A stretch of DNA of 51,743 nucleotides from Chara braunii (Eukaryota; Streptophyta; Charophyceae; Charales; Characeae). This document shows positions 21,301-31,559 of this stretch, in pieces (position 1 is the first letter of the stretch; each line of letters begins with the position of its first letter). The notes under the pieces are model-generated. The model was not told the DNA's origin, ran no database searches, and saw nothing but the letters and a program-made list of their open reading frames with translations. The DNA is taken from the NCBI GenBank assembly GCA_003427395.1, contig BFEA01001190.1, positions 61,764-113,506 of the forward strand. Direction: 5' to 3'. The position numbers were made by a program, and so were the translations under genes.

Positions 21301-22953
21301 TCAAATCCCCGGCGATAGATTGCGGCGAAGGTGTCGAATCGGTTGTCGATGGTGATGAAATCGTGCATGCGGTGGACTGTTGCACGTGGAGTGGTTGGTC
21401 CGGGGTCGCACATCCTCCTTGCCCTGATCCTGACACAGGGAGGTCTTCTGCTTGGTGTTGTTGCACCAATAGCAGCTGCCGTAGCGGCCGCGGACCTTGT
21501 ACTCCGCCTCGGTCAAGCCGAACTTGACCCATGGGAGCTGTCCATTTCCGGCCTGCGATGCTGGTTTTGCCTTTCCATTGTTGCGGGACTTGTTGTTGCT
21601 TCGTGGCTGGACAACAGCCACCTGATCTCCGTCACCTGATGGTGGAGTGGCTGCTGGGTTATCTCCACTGTCCTGCTGGACTGCAGCTAAGTGCTGCTGT
21701 CGCGGACCAGTTCGTACCGTCTCCACATAGGTCGGCTGCCATGTTGATTTCTCGTGTGCACCTGACCTGTTGGTCTTGATGATCTCCCTCGCTTTGTCAA
21801 TGATCTCCGCGAAGGTTGAGTACTGCTCGCGATCACCAAGAGCCTGGCTCAATGCAGCACAGGACCTGTTGTAGAACTCACGTCTGAGATGAGTGAAAGT
21901 CAGGTCCAGATTGGGCACTGCCGCAATCTTCTGCCACTCTGTGAGCCAATCCCGTGTTGCAGTGTTGCCCTGTGACATGGTGAACAAACGGTTGATGGCG
22001 AGTGTCGGCGCGTCGTTGACGATGAACCGCTTCTTCCACAGCCGTGTCAGTTCTTCCCATGTGATTTTGTCCTTCAAGTCTGATACGTCGACGCCGTGGG
22101 AGGTTGCCAGGTGGCTCAACCAGGTCTGGCATCCGCCCTTTGAGTTCAAGAACAGGGCGCCGATGTACGCATGCTTGGCTACGGGCAGAATCCTGAGTTG
22201 CGTTGTGAATGCTTCCCACCAGAGGACNGGATCCTGCTGCGTGTAGTCATCGAACCTCTCCAGGTTGAAAGTTGGCATCTTGTACATCTTCGGATTGCCG
22301 TCCGCGTTCGTCGACTGCAGCTGCTGGACCTCGGTCTTCAATGTATGCAGCTGACTGCTGATGGTGGTGGTCGGCGCAGCGAAGGTGCTAATGTCGCCGA
22401 GCATTGCCACTACGTGGTCAGCGCGTTCCCCCAGTTGGCGGCTAGAGGATGCACTGCTGGAAGCTCCAGCATCTGGTCCTGGTACAGCCTGTTCTTGGCC
22501 CAGTTCGCGGGCGTCCAATGCCCGTGTGGCATCCTCGTGCTGAGTCTTGTGATTCCGCACGGCCCGCTGAAGGTTTGCCAGCTCGGAGTGGAGGTGGTTA
22601 CATGTGTAAACCAACCTGCTCACGAGCTTGGCCATAAGCTCCTTATGATGTTCTTCCGGTGTTGGCTCGTCGCCGTTCGGTTCAAAGTGCCAGTACTTGA
22701 GTTTCTCGATGCGGTTGGCTTCATGCCGCTGCAGCAGAGTCTGGGATTCCTTGCGGCGAGCCTGGGCATCTGCGTCTGCTTCGGCCTGTAGCCGCAGCTT
22801 CTCTGCTGTTGCCGCTTCATCAACCTGTAGCTGGGCAGCCTTGACTGCCAGCTGGCGTTGTTCCTCAGCCTCGATTGCAGCGAGCTAAGCACGGACAGGC
22901 TTTTTGTAGTCGGCAATGGGCTCATTGGCCAGTTGGCCTGGCAGGCCCGTCAT
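21301..22953 (-). pseudogene. Element 2 gag
   Basis: I choose the ATG at 22953, which opens a frame in phase with the 444-codon stretch below. Codon 23 is TAG (22887-22885). Downstream is a long charged coiled-coil region rich in Ala, Glu, Gln and Arg (to about 22700), then the capsid-like domain (NLERFDDYTQQD, WEAFTTQLRILPVAKHAYIG, WLSHLATSHG, LTRLWKKRFIVND, LTEWQKIAAV), and a Gly/Asn/Lys-rich linker. The zinc knuckle near 21470 reads CYWCNNTKQKTSLC: spacing CX2CX4xX4C is kept, but the His is Gln. One N lies at 22228. The gag-to-protease transition needs a frame change near 21400. Confidence 0.85.
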
Positions 22954-23265
22954 GTTGCTGACGTGGCACTGCTGACGTGGCACTGTGTATGACGTGGCAC
23001 TGCTGACATGGCACTGTGTCTGACGAGGCACTGTGACCTGGCACTGCTGACGTGGCACTGTGTCTAACGTGGCACTGCTGACGTGGCACTGTGTCTAACG
23101 TGGCACTGCTGACGTGGCACTGTGACCTGGCATTGATGACGTGGCACTGCTGATCTGGCACTGTGATGTGGCACTGCTGACGTGGCACTGTGAATTGGCA
23201 CTGTGACGTGGCATTGCTGACGTGGCACTGCTGATCTGGCACTGCTGACGTGGCACTGTACCGAA
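22954..23265. repeat. Leader minisatellite, GCTGACGTGGCACT units
   Basis: At least a dozen copies of (C)TGACGTGGCACTG or variants (GTGACCTGGCACTG, GTCTAACGTGGCACTG, CTGATCTGGCACTG) alternate in about 13- to 33-bp steps. It starts immediately upstream of the gag ATG, in the 5' leader of element 2. The TGACGT core resembles a bZIP/ATF site, but in a transcribed leader the repeat may act as RNA or merely be slippage. Confidence 0.9.
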
Positions 23266-23383
23266 CCGGGATGCATGAAAGGGGTGGGTGGGAGGGAAAA
23301 CGGAGGGAGGTAACCAACCCAACAATAATTTCCTCCGGCCCTAATCAACAAATAAAATAAAATAAAAAAATAAAAGAGGACTT

Positions 23384-23390
<7 letters not shown>

Positions 23391-23414
<24 letters not shown>

Positions 23415-24110
23415 TGTATATCTGTCGATCTGTTATGCGTGAGACATGTTAGAAAAGTACGATCAACGAGATCTAGGCTAGGTTCGCAAAGCTTCGGCTT
23501 TTACCAACTGCAATCTTGAAAAAAAAATTTGCGAAATAGAGTAGAGATGCGATGTTCGGAAAAGGACTAAATCTCATTTCTTCGAATATGACAATCTGCT
23601 ACTACGCCTAAAATGCCATGCTGATAGGCCCCGCAAGATTTCAGTTTTCAAAAAAAAATAAAAAAAATCGTGATAGGATGGAGATTCGATTTTCAGAACC
23701 GAGTAAATCGAGTTTCCGAGAATATGACCCTTCCTATCGTTATCCTATTTGCCTAGAGATCGAAATACGAAAGTCTGAGAATATGCAAATATCAGAAATT
23801 TCGGCTATGTATGCAAAACGTCAGAAAACGAAATGCTACTTTCAGAAAAGTTTGGATATTTGTTGCGAAAAAAAACGAAATGCAAATATCGGAATTTTCA
23901 AGTAGATCGTAATGTTAATATCACGAATTTCTGATAAAACGAAATGCGATTTTCAAAATTTTTCAGATATTTGTTACGTGAAAACGAAATACTAATATCG
24001 TAATTTTCAGAAAACAACTAAATGCGATTATCAGAAATTTCAGATATAACGAGATGCTATTATTACGAATTTTCAGATATGCGAAAGAAAGAAAAAAAAA
24101 AATTCAGAGA
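23391..24110 (-). repeat. Element 2 leader: homopolymer and AT-rich short repeats
   Basis: A T run at 23391-23415 is followed by an AT-rich zone built from the words AAAACGAAATGC, TTTTCAGATAT, AATATCGGAATTTTC and TCAGAAATTTC, repeating irregularly from about 23680 to 24090. No open frame of interest. Together with the minisatellite this makes an unusually long leader of about 1.25 kb between primer site and gag. Confidence 0.65.
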
Positions 24111-24199
24111 TTTGACGCAGTCCTACTTCATTACTAATGAGTTCAATAGATCAATCAAGCTCGCTACTTGATTGAGCGGGTCCTCTGAATGAGAGGTCC

Positions 24200-24211
24200 G
24201 CTCCGATACCA
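24200..24211 (-). promoter_or_regulatory. Element 2 primer binding site (initiator Met-tRNA)
   Basis: On the minus strand, TGGTATCGGAGC lies three bases inside the LTR end (CA at 24216-24215). It differs from the standard initiator-methionine tRNA complement TGGTATCAGAGC at one base. It fixes the element orientation and the LTR boundary. Confidence 0.88.
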
Positions 24212-24214
24212 AAC

Positions 24215-24835
24215 TGTTGCATACTGTAACGTGCAGACTAGAACAAGAACCGACCTCTCAAAGCAACGTACAAGATGGCGCAAACGGAAGACTTAGATAC
24301 CAATGATCCGATCAATCAATGTTGCAATGCAGTCCAGAACATACATCATCATCATCATCCCAGNGTGTGAAAGGGGTCTGGCGCTTCACACAGGAAGACT
24401 GCNCCAGCCCCACACATACACANACNNANATGAGGGGGGTTAGACGAAGAGGAGGGAAAGATGGGAATGTCNTNAANACCAAGTCTTCGGCACAGGCCCA
24501 AATAGTCCCTTGTCAAGATGTCTGAATCCCAAATGTCGAGTCTGTATCCAATGTCGTCAAGTCTCAAGTCATATCTCTCTCTCGTAGTCCACAGATACTG
24601 AGAAGTAGGCAGCAAGAGGGAGAGAAGAGGTGGTGGACTTAGAAGAGGAAGAAGAAGAACTCTCTCTCTCTCTCAGTCCAGTACTAACCTGTGAAGTTGG
24701 CGCCTTGATGCAGGTATCACGAAGATGGAGCTGGAGCGATGGCGCCACAAGTAAGTACCGCTGGCCTCCGCCAGCATCTCTCTCCCATATCACTACTACA
24801 ACTACTACTACAGCGCCCAGCGCTGAAGACTACAG
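24215..24835 (-). mobile_element. Element 2 5' LTR, truncated
   Basis: It is homologous to 16474-17038 from TGTTGCATACTG to GCGCCCAGCGCTGAAGACTAC, with several Ns at 24364-24477. The U3-side part (about 500 bp in the sister LTR) is absent. Homology stops at about 24833, where the word GCGCCCAGCGCTGAAGA is duplicated (24813 and 24840), suggesting a repair or microhomology junction. Without U3 the element has no obvious promoter. Confidence 0.88.
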
Positions 24836-24859
24836 CTATGGCGCCCAGCGCTGAAGAAC

Positions 24860-25690
24860 AAATCAGAAACAAATCAGAAACAAAACTATGTTATGCAGAA
24901 AAATAAATCGAACAAAGTTTGTCTCAGTGTCACATCGATGGGGTTGGGTTTGAGTGAGGGTAGATGAAGGGAAGGCAGAGGGATCGTGGAAGTCTTCATG
25001 GAGGAACAGTCTTTCAAGGGAGGAAGGTGGGCATCGACTTCTTCGAATTCGGGTGCTGTTATTCAAAAAAACCATTGTGCGTACTTCCAGGGTAATCTCA
25101 ACTGCTTATCATTTTGATTCCTTGGTACGGTTACATTCTATCGTCTGATTCTCGTTCTGTTTCAGTTGATCATCGGGTAGGACTTTGGTTTTGTATTGGT
25201 GATACCAGATGATTAGCAGCTTGGCGGAAGTTTTTTAGCTGAGGGATTTCCTATTGACACTAATCTGAGAGTTAACTGTTTGGTTCTTGATTGGTTTCTA
25301 ACACTTCTCAGTGATAATTCGCATAACTGTTAAAATCCAGGAATGGTTTTCTGTTTAATAATCTCGTAATTTTGGTTTGAACGATTCTTGAACCTTGGGT
25401 TCTGGAATCAGCATCGAAAGTCCGTCTGGACATCCAAATTGATTTTTAATTTGTTTGATTTCTAATTTGTCTCTCTATTTGGTGTCTTAAAGTATCGTGA
25501 GTCAAGTTTTGGACATCTCAAATAGTCTCTAAATTTTGGTCTGGTGGTTTATATTTCATGAGTGGGGATCGAGGGACTTTCTAATTGATTCTAATTTTTA
25601 AAATTTTTAAAAGCTTTCAAAGTATTTTTCTATTTCAGAAAATTCATGGTTGTAAGCCCTAACTTTCTTGTCTGTGGATTGAGGGTTAGG
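24860..25690. other. No gene seen
   Basis: AT-rich, T-rich sequence resembling intron or intergenic DNA. A short CAAATCAGAAA duplication lies at 24859-24882. No domain was recognised in any frame. Confidence 0.45.
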
Positions 25691-26249
25691 GTTAGAAGGG
25701 CGGGGTGGGGTGACAATGGTCGGCTCTGGAGCAGTGAGTTCACGCTCTGTAACCAGGAGGAGCTTGAGACCATTGGAACTTGCTGAAGGAAGGCATAACT
25801 ACCTTGCTCAACGTAGCCCTAACTTTTTAGTATGTGGATTGATGACTACGGTTAGAAGGGCGGGGTGCGGTGACAATGGTCGGCGTTGGAGCACTGAGTT
25901 CACGCTCTGTAACTAGGAGGAGCTTGAAACCATTGGAACTTGCTAAAGGAAGGCATAACTCCCTTGCTCAACGTAGCTGAAGCCGGGTTCTAGTTTGTGC
26001 TGCAAAGATTTGTCTGATTTTTGTATGAGTTTCTCAAATTTGTTTGAATTTCTGTAAGTTCGGGGAGGTTGGTTTGAGTAGGGTGTGCACGATGCAGAGG
26101 TAGATTGATGGCTAGGGTGGTAGGTGTGTAGAAGGGTGGGGTGGGGTGACAATGGTCGATGCTGGAGTAGTGAGTTCACGCTCTGTAACTAGGACCTTAA
26201 GACCATTGGAACTTGCTGAAGGAGGGCATAACTACTTCGCTCAACGTAG
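25691..26249 (+). repeat. 125-bp dispersed repeat, three copies
   Basis: Copies lie at 25691-25816, 25851-25976 and about 26126-26249. Each runs from GAAGGGCGGGGTGGGGTGAC through GAGTTCACGCTCTGTAAC and CCATTGGAACTTGCT to GCTCAACGTAG. The first two are spaced 160 bp apart, the third 275 bp further. Copies differ at several positions, including a 6-base loss (GGAGGAGCTTG to GGACCTTA) in the third. Function unknown; short open frames through it are not conserved as proteins beyond what DNA identity gives. Confidence 0.8.
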
Positions 26250-26539
26250 CTCTAGCCGGGGCAGTGACCCTGTAACCTGGGGGTTGTGCAGCTACGGAAG
26301 TTGTCGAGGAAGGATGACGCTTCCGATCTCCTAGAACAAGCTCGGTCGATCTCCTACAACAAGCTCGGGCAGTTGGTGTTGCTTTGTTACCCTAGCGCAG
26401 GGGGGTATGAGATCTTGCGCGTTCTGGCACGAGACTGAATGCCTGGGCATTAATCTTTCCTCTGCGATGTGGGGAAAGAGATGGTGGGAGGTATTTTTCA
26501 GTTTTAGTAGTTCCTTGTTTCTGATGACTTTTTCTGAAT

Positions 26540-26692
26540 GTACTCGTTATGGGAGGTTGGGCCCGGTTCCCAGTTTGTGCCAATTAGTGAGGATATGGTT
26601 GTATCTATGGGACGTTGGACCCGGTTTCCAGCAGGTGCTGCTCCCCACCAATAGATGGAGCTTTTTTTCCAAAAAAAAAAAAAAAAAAAAAA
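26540..26692 (+). mobile_element. SINE-like short element with poly-A tail
   Basis: TTGGGCCCGGTTCCCAGT and then TTGGACCCGGTTTCCAGCAG occur 60 bp apart. The second block continues to ATAGATGGAGC and a 22-base A run (26671-26692). The second block matches 11412-11460 and, more weakly, the minus strand at 14.6 kb. GGTTCCCAGT loosely resembles a box B, but I could not assign a box A. This is a candidate only. Confidence 0.4.
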
Positions 26693-26699
26693 GATTCTT

Positions 26700-27220
26700 T
26701 TAATTTCGTTACTAATATTTTAATCTTTTAATTTTTTTTTAACCCGGTCGGGCAAGTGGTCCTGAGTCACTCTAGTAACCTAGAAAAATCTGAATAGAAT
26801 GCATATAAGTTGTATTAAAAAATTAATGTTATTGGAATAAAAAACATATGTGAGGTATTTGTATAGAACGCACCCTATGTGTTGTACTCATGTACAACGC
26901 ATATGCATTCTGCTCAGGGAAAAAAGGTAACAACAATTTTTTCAAGGAGACCATGCCCAAGCTCAAATTAGAACATGTGCTCCATAACGCTCTCATTTCA
27001 ACAAAAGCCAGATTGGCGACACAACTTTTACAAGCTCAAAACCTTGCTACTTAAACACAAACCATTTTAAGTATACATTCGAGATGTGTGGGTATACTCT
27101 CACACGGTCAAATATGAGATCAACACTGAGATTGAATGGTTCAAGTTCGTTCAATAATAGTTGTTATTCTTTCAAGCCAAAAAATGGAAAGAAAACTCAC
27201 TAAAATTAGCTATAAAAAAA
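26700..27220. other. No gene seen; flank of element 3
   Basis: AT-rich DNA where the 3' LTR of element 3 would lie. No second copy exists in the window, so no LTR can be defined. Confidence 0.35.
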
Positions 27221-27299
27221 CACTTAAAAAAAAAAAATCAACATGAACGGCAAGAAATCGGGATCATAGAGAAACTCTTCATACACATAATAGAAGAAC

Positions 27300-28330
27300 C
27301 TAGGACAAAGATAGGATAAGTGGCAGATGATGGGTCGAGCCGCTCGGCTGCCCGAGACCTCCGGGAGAAGTCGCACAGTGTTCACTTTTTTCGGAGCAAG
27401 CTTCACTATGTGGAATCGACCAAAGAATCGTGGCGCTAGTTTACGTTGGCGAGCACATTTCCTCACCTACATGATGTCGCCTAATTTGTACTGGGGCTGA
27501 GGTCCAACGTTTCGATTTCAAGCCTCGTAACTCCGGACTTGTCGGCCTTGGGCCATTTCTATCATTCGCTATCTTTTCAAAGCCAAACGAGGAAGGGCTC
27601 GTTCCATCAGTTCTAAGTGTCGCTTGGCATTTTCATTAGCCATCACCCTTGTAGGTTGTCGACCCACCGTTTCGTCATTCAAGCTTGGCAGAGCTACGCA
27701 GGCTAGGCGATTGGTCCGTAATTGGAACGGGGACAAATCTGTGGACTCGTGAGGTGTCCCCGGATGAATGGTCAGAATGTGATCAACAACGTTGGGTCAG
27801 GGCCTCGTGTCCCTAACCGTGATATTCTGTCGTAGGGCGGTTTTCATCACTTGATTTATGTTTTCTACGAGGTCATTGATTGAGACATATGGGCAGCGGT
27901 GTTCTGAATGGAGACGCCATGTATGACTAGGATCCTCAAGACCTCCCCTCGCAACTCTACTCCATTGTCTGTTAAGATCTCCTCGGTATCTTGATGCATT
28001 CCGAGAAAACGGTTGGCGTGTCACACAATCTCCGCCATTTGTCCCGTTCTACATGGGTAGGCCTCGATCCATTTGGAAAAATTATCTACAAATACGGGCA
28101 AGACTGAATACTCACAGCTATTAGGGCCAGGGAAAATCACGATGTCTGCCTTGTCCATGCTAACCCTTTGGAACGACCGTTTAACTACAGTTGGAACGAT
28201 GGATCTAGGCGGCTAGATCGACGTTTTGTAGGTCGAACAAACTGGGCAGTTTTTGACGATGAATTTAACATCGTTCCTAATATTGGACCAATACTTCTCA
28301 TTTTTGTCAATGGCTGATTCCGTAATTCGG
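27300..28330 (-). pseudogene. Element 3 integrase remnant
   Basis: The CPVC half of the zinc domain (about 28240) is followed by the core: Asp in VSMDKADIVIFPG (about 28160), FVDNFSKWIEAYP, Asp in ILTDNGVEL (about 27980) and a Glu in LVENINQVMK in another frame (about 27870). The C-terminal RKLAPRFFGRFHIVKLAP (about 27440) is the GPF/Y-like region. At least three frame changes separate these parts. Confidence 0.72.
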
Positions 28331-28900
28331 ACAACGAAATGAACGGTTGTCTCTTCATGGGTCGTCGTCACCCACATAAAGGGGCAACCCTGTGGTACGG
28401 CTATCCAAAGACCACTGCTGTGTTTTTTTTGTTTTTATAGCCTCCTCTCGTTCCACCTATAATCCGACGCCCGTTCATTAGCCAGTCTGCGATCCTCCTT
28501 CGAATATTATCGGGGAGAGTTCTCTACAACTGTCGCTATAAGTATGACATATGTCCAGACTTCGGCGCGTAGAAATCTCCACGTTTTTTCCAGTCCTTTC
28601 GAGGTGGCTTCTAGAAATTGAGTCTTCGTCGGAATCTTGTCGGGCGGACACAAAGGGTACACCCATGTCTTTTGCGTGCCTCTATATTGAATGCAGGACC
28701 CTTGGGCCCTTGAGACACACCGACTACACTCTACCCAATCGACGTACCCTTCCTTGTGGGCACATAGTGACCGAATAGATTCGCCAGATAGCTTTACAAA
28801 AATAAAAGAGTTTGTCCGGGCAGAGATAGAAAGGAAAAGGAAGCAAGAGAGAGGGGAGTTTCATCATTACCTTCTTGCGGCGGCGTCATGAGTCCACGTG

Positions 28901-30560
28901 TCACTTCCTTGGGGGTCGGGGGCGAACCTTTAATTCTCCGTAAGTGGGATCCTTGGGAGACTCTGAATTCTTCCACGGAATGATCTCCTTAACCTTGGGC
29001 ACCTTGTCCGGTTGATGCAATCTTGTTAGTCCGTCAGCATTCCCGTGTCGCTTAGTCATCCTGTGGACGATATCAAAGTCCTCTTCCTGTAATTTGGTCA
29101 CCTAACGTCTAATCATGCCCGTGTAATTAGTAAGCTTCTTGAGGGCCAGCAACGTCTCGTGATCAGGAACCAACAAAAACTTATGTCTTTACAGATACAG
29201 ATGGAAGTGTCGAATTTCCGAGACCACCGCGTAGCATTCTCCCTGAGGCGCTGAAATCGTTGTGTCGCTCGTCCGGCATCGTTCGAGATGCGTACTCGAT
29301 AACATGTTCTTTCTGTCCTTCCCCTTTTGCGCCAAGATAGCAGAGATAGCCTCTGGTTGCCAATCAATAATAAGTATAAACGACTTTTCCAGGTTCAACC
29401 GGATCAAAATGGGCGTTGAGGCCAGGGCACTCTTGAGTGTAAAAACAACTTGCTCACAATCCGTGTCCCAATGCAATGGTTGGTCCTTTGTCAGTGACGT
29501 AGGCGTGGGTGCCTCTCGGACTGCCTTGATTTTCCATGGATCCGGTCCCAGCCCTCCACGCGTCAAAATGTAACCCAAGAACGAGATTTCCGAAAGGAAA
29601 AACTCGCTCTTCTCGAGGGCGATCTTGAATCTTGCGTCCCTCATGGCCCTAACGTCCATTCCACGTGCTTAGCATGTCCATGAAATGAGTCGGAGCAGAC
29701 CAAAATGTCGTACATATACACGATAACACAAAAGTTTATCATGCCCAACGTCAGCCGCATCTTGTTCACAAAATTATGAAAGATAACGCCATCGCCCTCT
29801 AGAAAGTCACGGGTACGTTGCATATCCCCATAAGAAAGTGAATCCACTGTAAATCCACTGTAACGTTCCTTCAAACAAAACGAACTTCATTTCCGACCTG
29901 TCTTCCTACTTAACCAGAATGTGGTGAAACCCATGGCGAATATCAAATTTACTGAAATAACTGGCTCATCCAATCATATTCAGTAGATAATCAATCCGAG
30001 GTAGGGGATACACATCCTTAATCGTGATATCATGCAATTTTATGTAATCGATGCGTTTGCGAATTAATCTTGTTTTTTTTAGGCACTAAACAACCAGAGA
30101 AGGCAAGGGGCCCGTGGTGGATTCAATCCAACCATTCGCCTCAAACTCCCGAATTCTCTACAACGCCATTTTCCTTTCAGCGAGGGAGTATTGGTATGGT
30201 TTGGAGTGAATGGATGGATGATCCCAGTCTGAATTTCATGTTGGATCACTCGGGACAACCCAATATATGTATCACTTACACTGATCGCTTCGTGGTATTC
30301 GCTCAAGGTATCCGTTATCATCGGGTGAATATCGTTTGGGACGTACTGTAGTACATCTACATCGTAGGGTTGTCCGTTGATTTTGACTTCCAATTGCTTC
30401 ATCTTAGTCCGTCTGGAAGTCCAGGTCGAAGCGGACGAAATGAACAAGTGGTCTGACCGCCAGGAAAACACAGTGGCAATCATTTGTGCGTCTGCTTCGA
30501 CGATCACCACGTGTTCCTCGGGGGTAATCCCATTCTCTACGTCCCGAGGGCTTACCAATC
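28901..30560 (-). pseudogene. Element 3 RT and RNase H remnant
   Basis: The RT N-terminal region (VIQHEIQTGIIHPF) lies near 30250. The catalytic box reads YMYDILV at 29722-29701, so the first of the paired catalytic Asp residues is Tyr. The thumb (FKIALEKSEFFLSEISFLGYIL) and an RNase H start (FILIIDWQPEAISAILAQKG) follow. The RNase H end is HRMTKRHGNADGLTRL near 29030. Even without frameshifts the active site is lost. Confidence 0.78.
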
Positions 30561-30879
30561 TTTCGACAATTTTAATCCCAAAGTCGAAAGAGCATGTGTC
30601 GAATCGCGCAGATCCTCCATAGACAGTTCTGAAGTTTGTGTTTCGACGCCTCGTCGCAACGTACGTACTTTCTTTCCTGTCGACAGGAGCGACCGAAAGG
30701 GTGATTCCGTGACATTATAGAAAGATCTTTTGTCCAAATAACGAGGTAACAACGGGCTGGCCGTCTCGTATAAGTTCGAGGGGGTTCCAAAGAATCAAGC
30801 AATCTGGAAAGTTGTACTAGTGGTTGCCCCATAATTAATGTGTGTGCATGCTGAACCCCTCTCAGACTAGCACTCGTTC

Positions 30880-30960
30880 TTGATTTCCTAAGTTCATGAT
30901 TTTCTGATTTCCTGAGTTCCCGAGTTCCTGAGTTCCTGATTTCCTGAATGTCTTAGCTGT
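30880..30960. repeat. Short 8-10 bp repeats, GAGTTCCT
   Basis: TTTCCTAAGTTC, TTTCTGATTTCCTGAGTTCC and GAGTTCCTGAGTTCCTGA lie back to back, an imperfect decamer array. Confidence 0.8.
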
Positions 30961-31000
30961 GGGGTTTTCTAGAGGATCGGGTATCATCGGGTTCTGTTCA

Positions 31001-31402
31001 TTAGTTCACACACGGCTTCGGCCTCATCAGAGTCTTCCTCGCTTTCAGAATCAGTACAGAGCGAGGTAGAGAACTCACCTTCTTTCTCGTTGGTCTATTA
31101 GACTCGTTCGTCCCTTCATCCGTCAGGATCATGCAGATTCCTCCCACCAACCTCGTGGGAGTCTTGTGGGGTTTGTTGGGAATCATCCGCAGGGTGAGAC
31201 ACATAGGAACGCTATACAGCTTTTCTCCTGTAGTTTTAAGAACTATCATTCTCCGTTCGAAGTTTAGATTAGCCTGTAGCACATTTAGGGCGGGCAGGCC
31301 GATTAGCACATCATATGAGGTCACATTCAACACTATCGAATCTCCCAAGGCATGCACTCTCCCAATCCGGAAGGCGACATTCGACATTCGTCGTGCGGTC
31401 AT
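31001..31402 (-). pseudogene. Element 3 protease C-terminal remnant
   Basis: The segment SNVAFRIGRVHALGDSIVLN continues to SYDVLIGLPALNVLQANLNF and matches the second half of retropepsin-like domains that end in a YDVLLGxPWL-like motif. The D-[ST]-G active-site part is not found upstream. Confidence 0.6.
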
Positions 31403-31531
31403 AATCCGCGTGACTACAGGCTCCCTTGTCGGCTCGTTTTTATTTTTAGATCGTCCTCGACTTGGGCTCGCCAGATCAATCAGCTATAGTACAGACCAAT
31501 TACTTACCTAGTCCTTGGATTGACACGTGTC

Positions 31532-31546
31532 GGCACTCCGATACCA
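31532..31546 (-). promoter_or_regulatory. Possible element 3 primer binding site
   Basis: The minus strand reads TGGTATCGGAGTGCC, 11 of 12 core bases as in the element 2 site. The sequence on its LTR side (GGGCGTGGGGT) does not end in CA, so the LTR border is decayed or the match is chance. Confidence 0.45.
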
Positions 31547-31559
31547 ACCCCACGCCCAA

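Larger units (their letters stand above)
16474..24835 (-). mobile_element. Ty3/gypsy element 2 (chromovirus-like), nearly full length
   Basis: The complete architecture is visible on the minus strand: 5' LTR (truncated, 24835 to 24215), primer site (24211 to 24200), leader with repeats, gag (from 22953), protease, RT, RNase H, integrase with chromodomain-like end (to 17634), polypurine tract (17560 to 17543) and 3' LTR (17542 to 16474). Frame breaks and stops in gag, protease, between RNase H and integrase, and inside integrase make it inactive. It lies in the satellite ending at 16473. A target duplication cannot be checked because the right LTR has lost its outer part. Confidence 0.93.
27224..31546 (-). 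mobile_element. Ty3/gypsy element 3, heavily decayed, no gag
   Basis: On the minus strand I see a primer-site-like sequence (31546 to 31532), then protease C-terminal half (about 31400), RT (30560 to 29700), RNase H (29450 to 28990) and integrase (28330 to 27300) in the normal order. Frame changes every 100-400 bp. Gag and the protease active site are missing between 31402 and 31532, so an internal deletion has occurred. The RT and integrase types differ from elements 1, 2 and 4. Confidence 0.8.

Noticed and set aside
25683-25696. Telomere-like GGGTTAGGGTTAG
   Set aside because: Only two units, inside a dispersed repeat copy; not an interstitial telomere array.
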